Source of the DNA: Theobroma cacao
Lineage: Eukaryota; Streptophyta; Magnoliopsida; Malvales; Malvaceae
NCBI RefSeq assembly: GCF_000208745.1
Contig: NC_030859.1
Coordinates: 13,342,379 to 13,406,378, forward strand
Reading direction: 5' to 3'
DNA: 64,000 nucleotides
A model generated the notes under the pieces. That model made no database searches and was not told the DNA's origin. It worked only from the letters and a program-made list of their open reading frames with translations. The position numbers were made by a program, and so were the translations under genes. The number at the start of each line of letters is the position of its first letter. The first letter of the stretch is position 1. Shown here one piece after another: positions 62,412-64,000 of the stretch.

Positions 62412-62935
62412 ATTAAAATTCTACTACGCAAGTATACATATCGAATAGATAGTATATAAGCAAGCAAAGTATCGATCTCATAGAGAATTAATCTAAAATT
62501 TTATTAACTACTAAAATTAGAACAATTTAATCTTATCCAAACAATCAATATTAAATAACTAAATTAATTACTTAAAAATAATTAACAAAAATTTAAACTA
62601 AAGAGAAAAATCAAAGTAATAATAACTTGAGTAAAAATCAAATCAAACAAGCCTAGGATTACAATATCCCTCTCACTTCATTTAAACCTTAACTCTTTTC
62701 CTTAACTTATTTCAATGGGTTGAATTGCTAACCTAGAATCCTTAATTATTTATAAAGATCTCCTAACTCATCTTATAAAAATATCTATTTTAACAAAAAT
62801 ACTATATCCCTATGTGAATTGAAATTAAAACAGACTCATCAAGTTTAGGCTCTAATTTGGCTACATATGGCCTGTAAGTATATCCCTATCTTATACGCAA
62901 ATTAATTAATATGATCATATGTTATCCCAATTTAG
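62412..62935. repeat. Third fragment of the X repeat family
   Basis: It is colinear with the left part of X and of copy 1: words AACTACTAAAATTAGAACAATT, TTGCTAACCTAGAATCC, TTATAAAAATATCT and GGCTACATATG follow in the same order as at 12895-13240 and 18615-18970. It runs up to the start of another Y-family LTR at 62936, which probably inserted into it. Confidence 0.65.
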
Positions 62936-64000
62936 TGTAAAACCCGACTCTATAAACACACGTCATGACATACATGCACTGAGTAACATGTTATTACTCT
63001 AGGAAAGTCCTAAGAATATATGAAACCCGGTATTGTACCTAACGGTACACTTGAGTTGATTTAACCTCGAACTAGTTCAAATAGGAATCGAAGGATGAAA
63101 TTTAATATTTTACAGTCCATGAATGACTAAAAATTATTATTCGGAGTTCGAGGGTTCATTTAGGGAAAAATTAGAAATTTTGATATTTAGGGGTAAAATC
63201 ATCATTTTGCCACCTAAGATAATAATTTGATCATGGAGTGAAATTTTTTTATCAAGATTAACTATTTGGAGTATAATTTAATGATAGAAAGTGAAAATTT
63301 TCAATTTCGGCAATTTTTGAAACATAGGGGCAAAACGGTAATTTTGTCGTCCTAGGGTAAAAATCGTAATTTTCACCACCCAAAACTTGTCAAAATCATA
63401 GGATTTATTTATTTTTGGTATGAATAACTATGGTACTTTAAGTGGTGAAATATTGAAGTTTAAAGGATGAAATTTTAAAAATGGGCCAATGGGAAAGTGA
63501 CACATGGCACTTTTTTAATGTTTTAATATTATTTTAATAAAAAGTCAGCCCATTTAAACCCCATATTAAGTGCTGGCTGGCCATAAAGAAAGAACAAGAG
63601 AGAAAATAGAGAGGAAAGGAAGAAAAGAGAAAAATCAAAGGAAAACTAGAAAATTCAATGGGAAAATCGCGTTTTTCGACCGTTTACGCATCTAACGGTA
63701 AGATTTTTCGACTTTAGCTTGATTTCTACCTTTCTTATGCCTTTGTTTCCATTTAGCATGCTTGAGGAGAAAGATCAAAAAGTGATATCAAGGGCTGGAC
63801 GAAATTCATGGGGGAGGAATTTGAAATTTTTAGGTTTTGATTTTTAGTTAAATTGGTAGTTTTAGTTAGTTAAATGTGTATAGAAATTAAATTGGGCAAG
63901 AAAGCATGAAATTTTCACAATACCCACCCTTGGCTGAATATGCATTGATGTACAATGATGATGAACTGATTTTTATTCTAAGAGAAATGAAGAGAAAATG
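62936..64000 (+). mobile_element. Y-family LTR, left 1.07 kb, cut by window edge
   Basis: It starts TGTAAAACCCGACTC and is nearly identical, base by base, to LTR B from 43035 to about 44100. That includes the pyrimidine/purine-rich stretch near 63590 and the motif GCGTTTTTCGACCG. It could be another solo LTR or the 5' LTR of a complete element lying beyond the window; the sequence given cannot decide. Confidence 0.85.

Overview
The window is nuclear DNA of a eudicot plant. Evidence: AT-rich intergenic sequence, GT-AG introns in a five-exon gene, a subfamily-XII-type leucine-rich-repeat receptor kinase (LRR-RLK), and Ty1/copia and probable Ty3/gypsy retrotransposons primed by initiator-Met tRNA. 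The species cannot be fixed from the sequence. A 636-base run of N (36477-37112) marks an assembly gap.

Left third (1-11.4 kb): one intact gene on the minus strand, five coding exons between 10003 and 2072. It encodes a 709-residue plant coiled-coil, Ser-rich protein that I recognise as a family but to which I can assign no function. All splice sites and phases agree.

Middle (11.9-32 kb): a nest of repeats. A ~3.1 kb block is tandemly duplicated. The second copy belongs to a long-inverted-repeat element ('X', 15574-32040, 5-bp duplication CTTAA). X contains a ~2.9 kb solo LTR ('Y1', duplication TACAT) and a second gypsy-like LTR ('G'). G in turn holds an 8.5 kb decayed copia element ('E', LTRs 23344-25178 and 29990-31822).

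Right half (32-60.4 kb): the remains of a tandem LRR-RLK cluster on the plus strand. One unit survives only as 3' flank (32645-34020). A second keeps 40 codons of its last kinase exon (38031-38153) plus its flank, with a LINE tail inserted. The third is nearly full length (39671-53773) but a pseudogene. Its signal-peptide codons (39671-39750) are separated from the LRR/kinase part (50383 on) by a minus-strand copia element 'C' (39751-50299). C is split by solo LTR 'A' (41310-47060), itself split by solo LTR 'B' (43035-45791). A further decayed copia element, 'D' (54608-59890, duplication TAAAT), sits in the 3' flank.

Right end (60.4-64 kb): a short minus-strand fragment resembling a hAT/zinc-finger-MYM transposase N-terminus, a third fragment of the X repeat, and the start of another Y-family LTR cut by the window edge.

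The only gene likely to make a normal protein is the coiled-coil gene. The remainder is a decayed receptor-kinase cluster broken up by retrotransposons. No novel coding system was found; the unusual content is structural: the nested insertions, the X inverted-repeat element, and the way element C has decayed.
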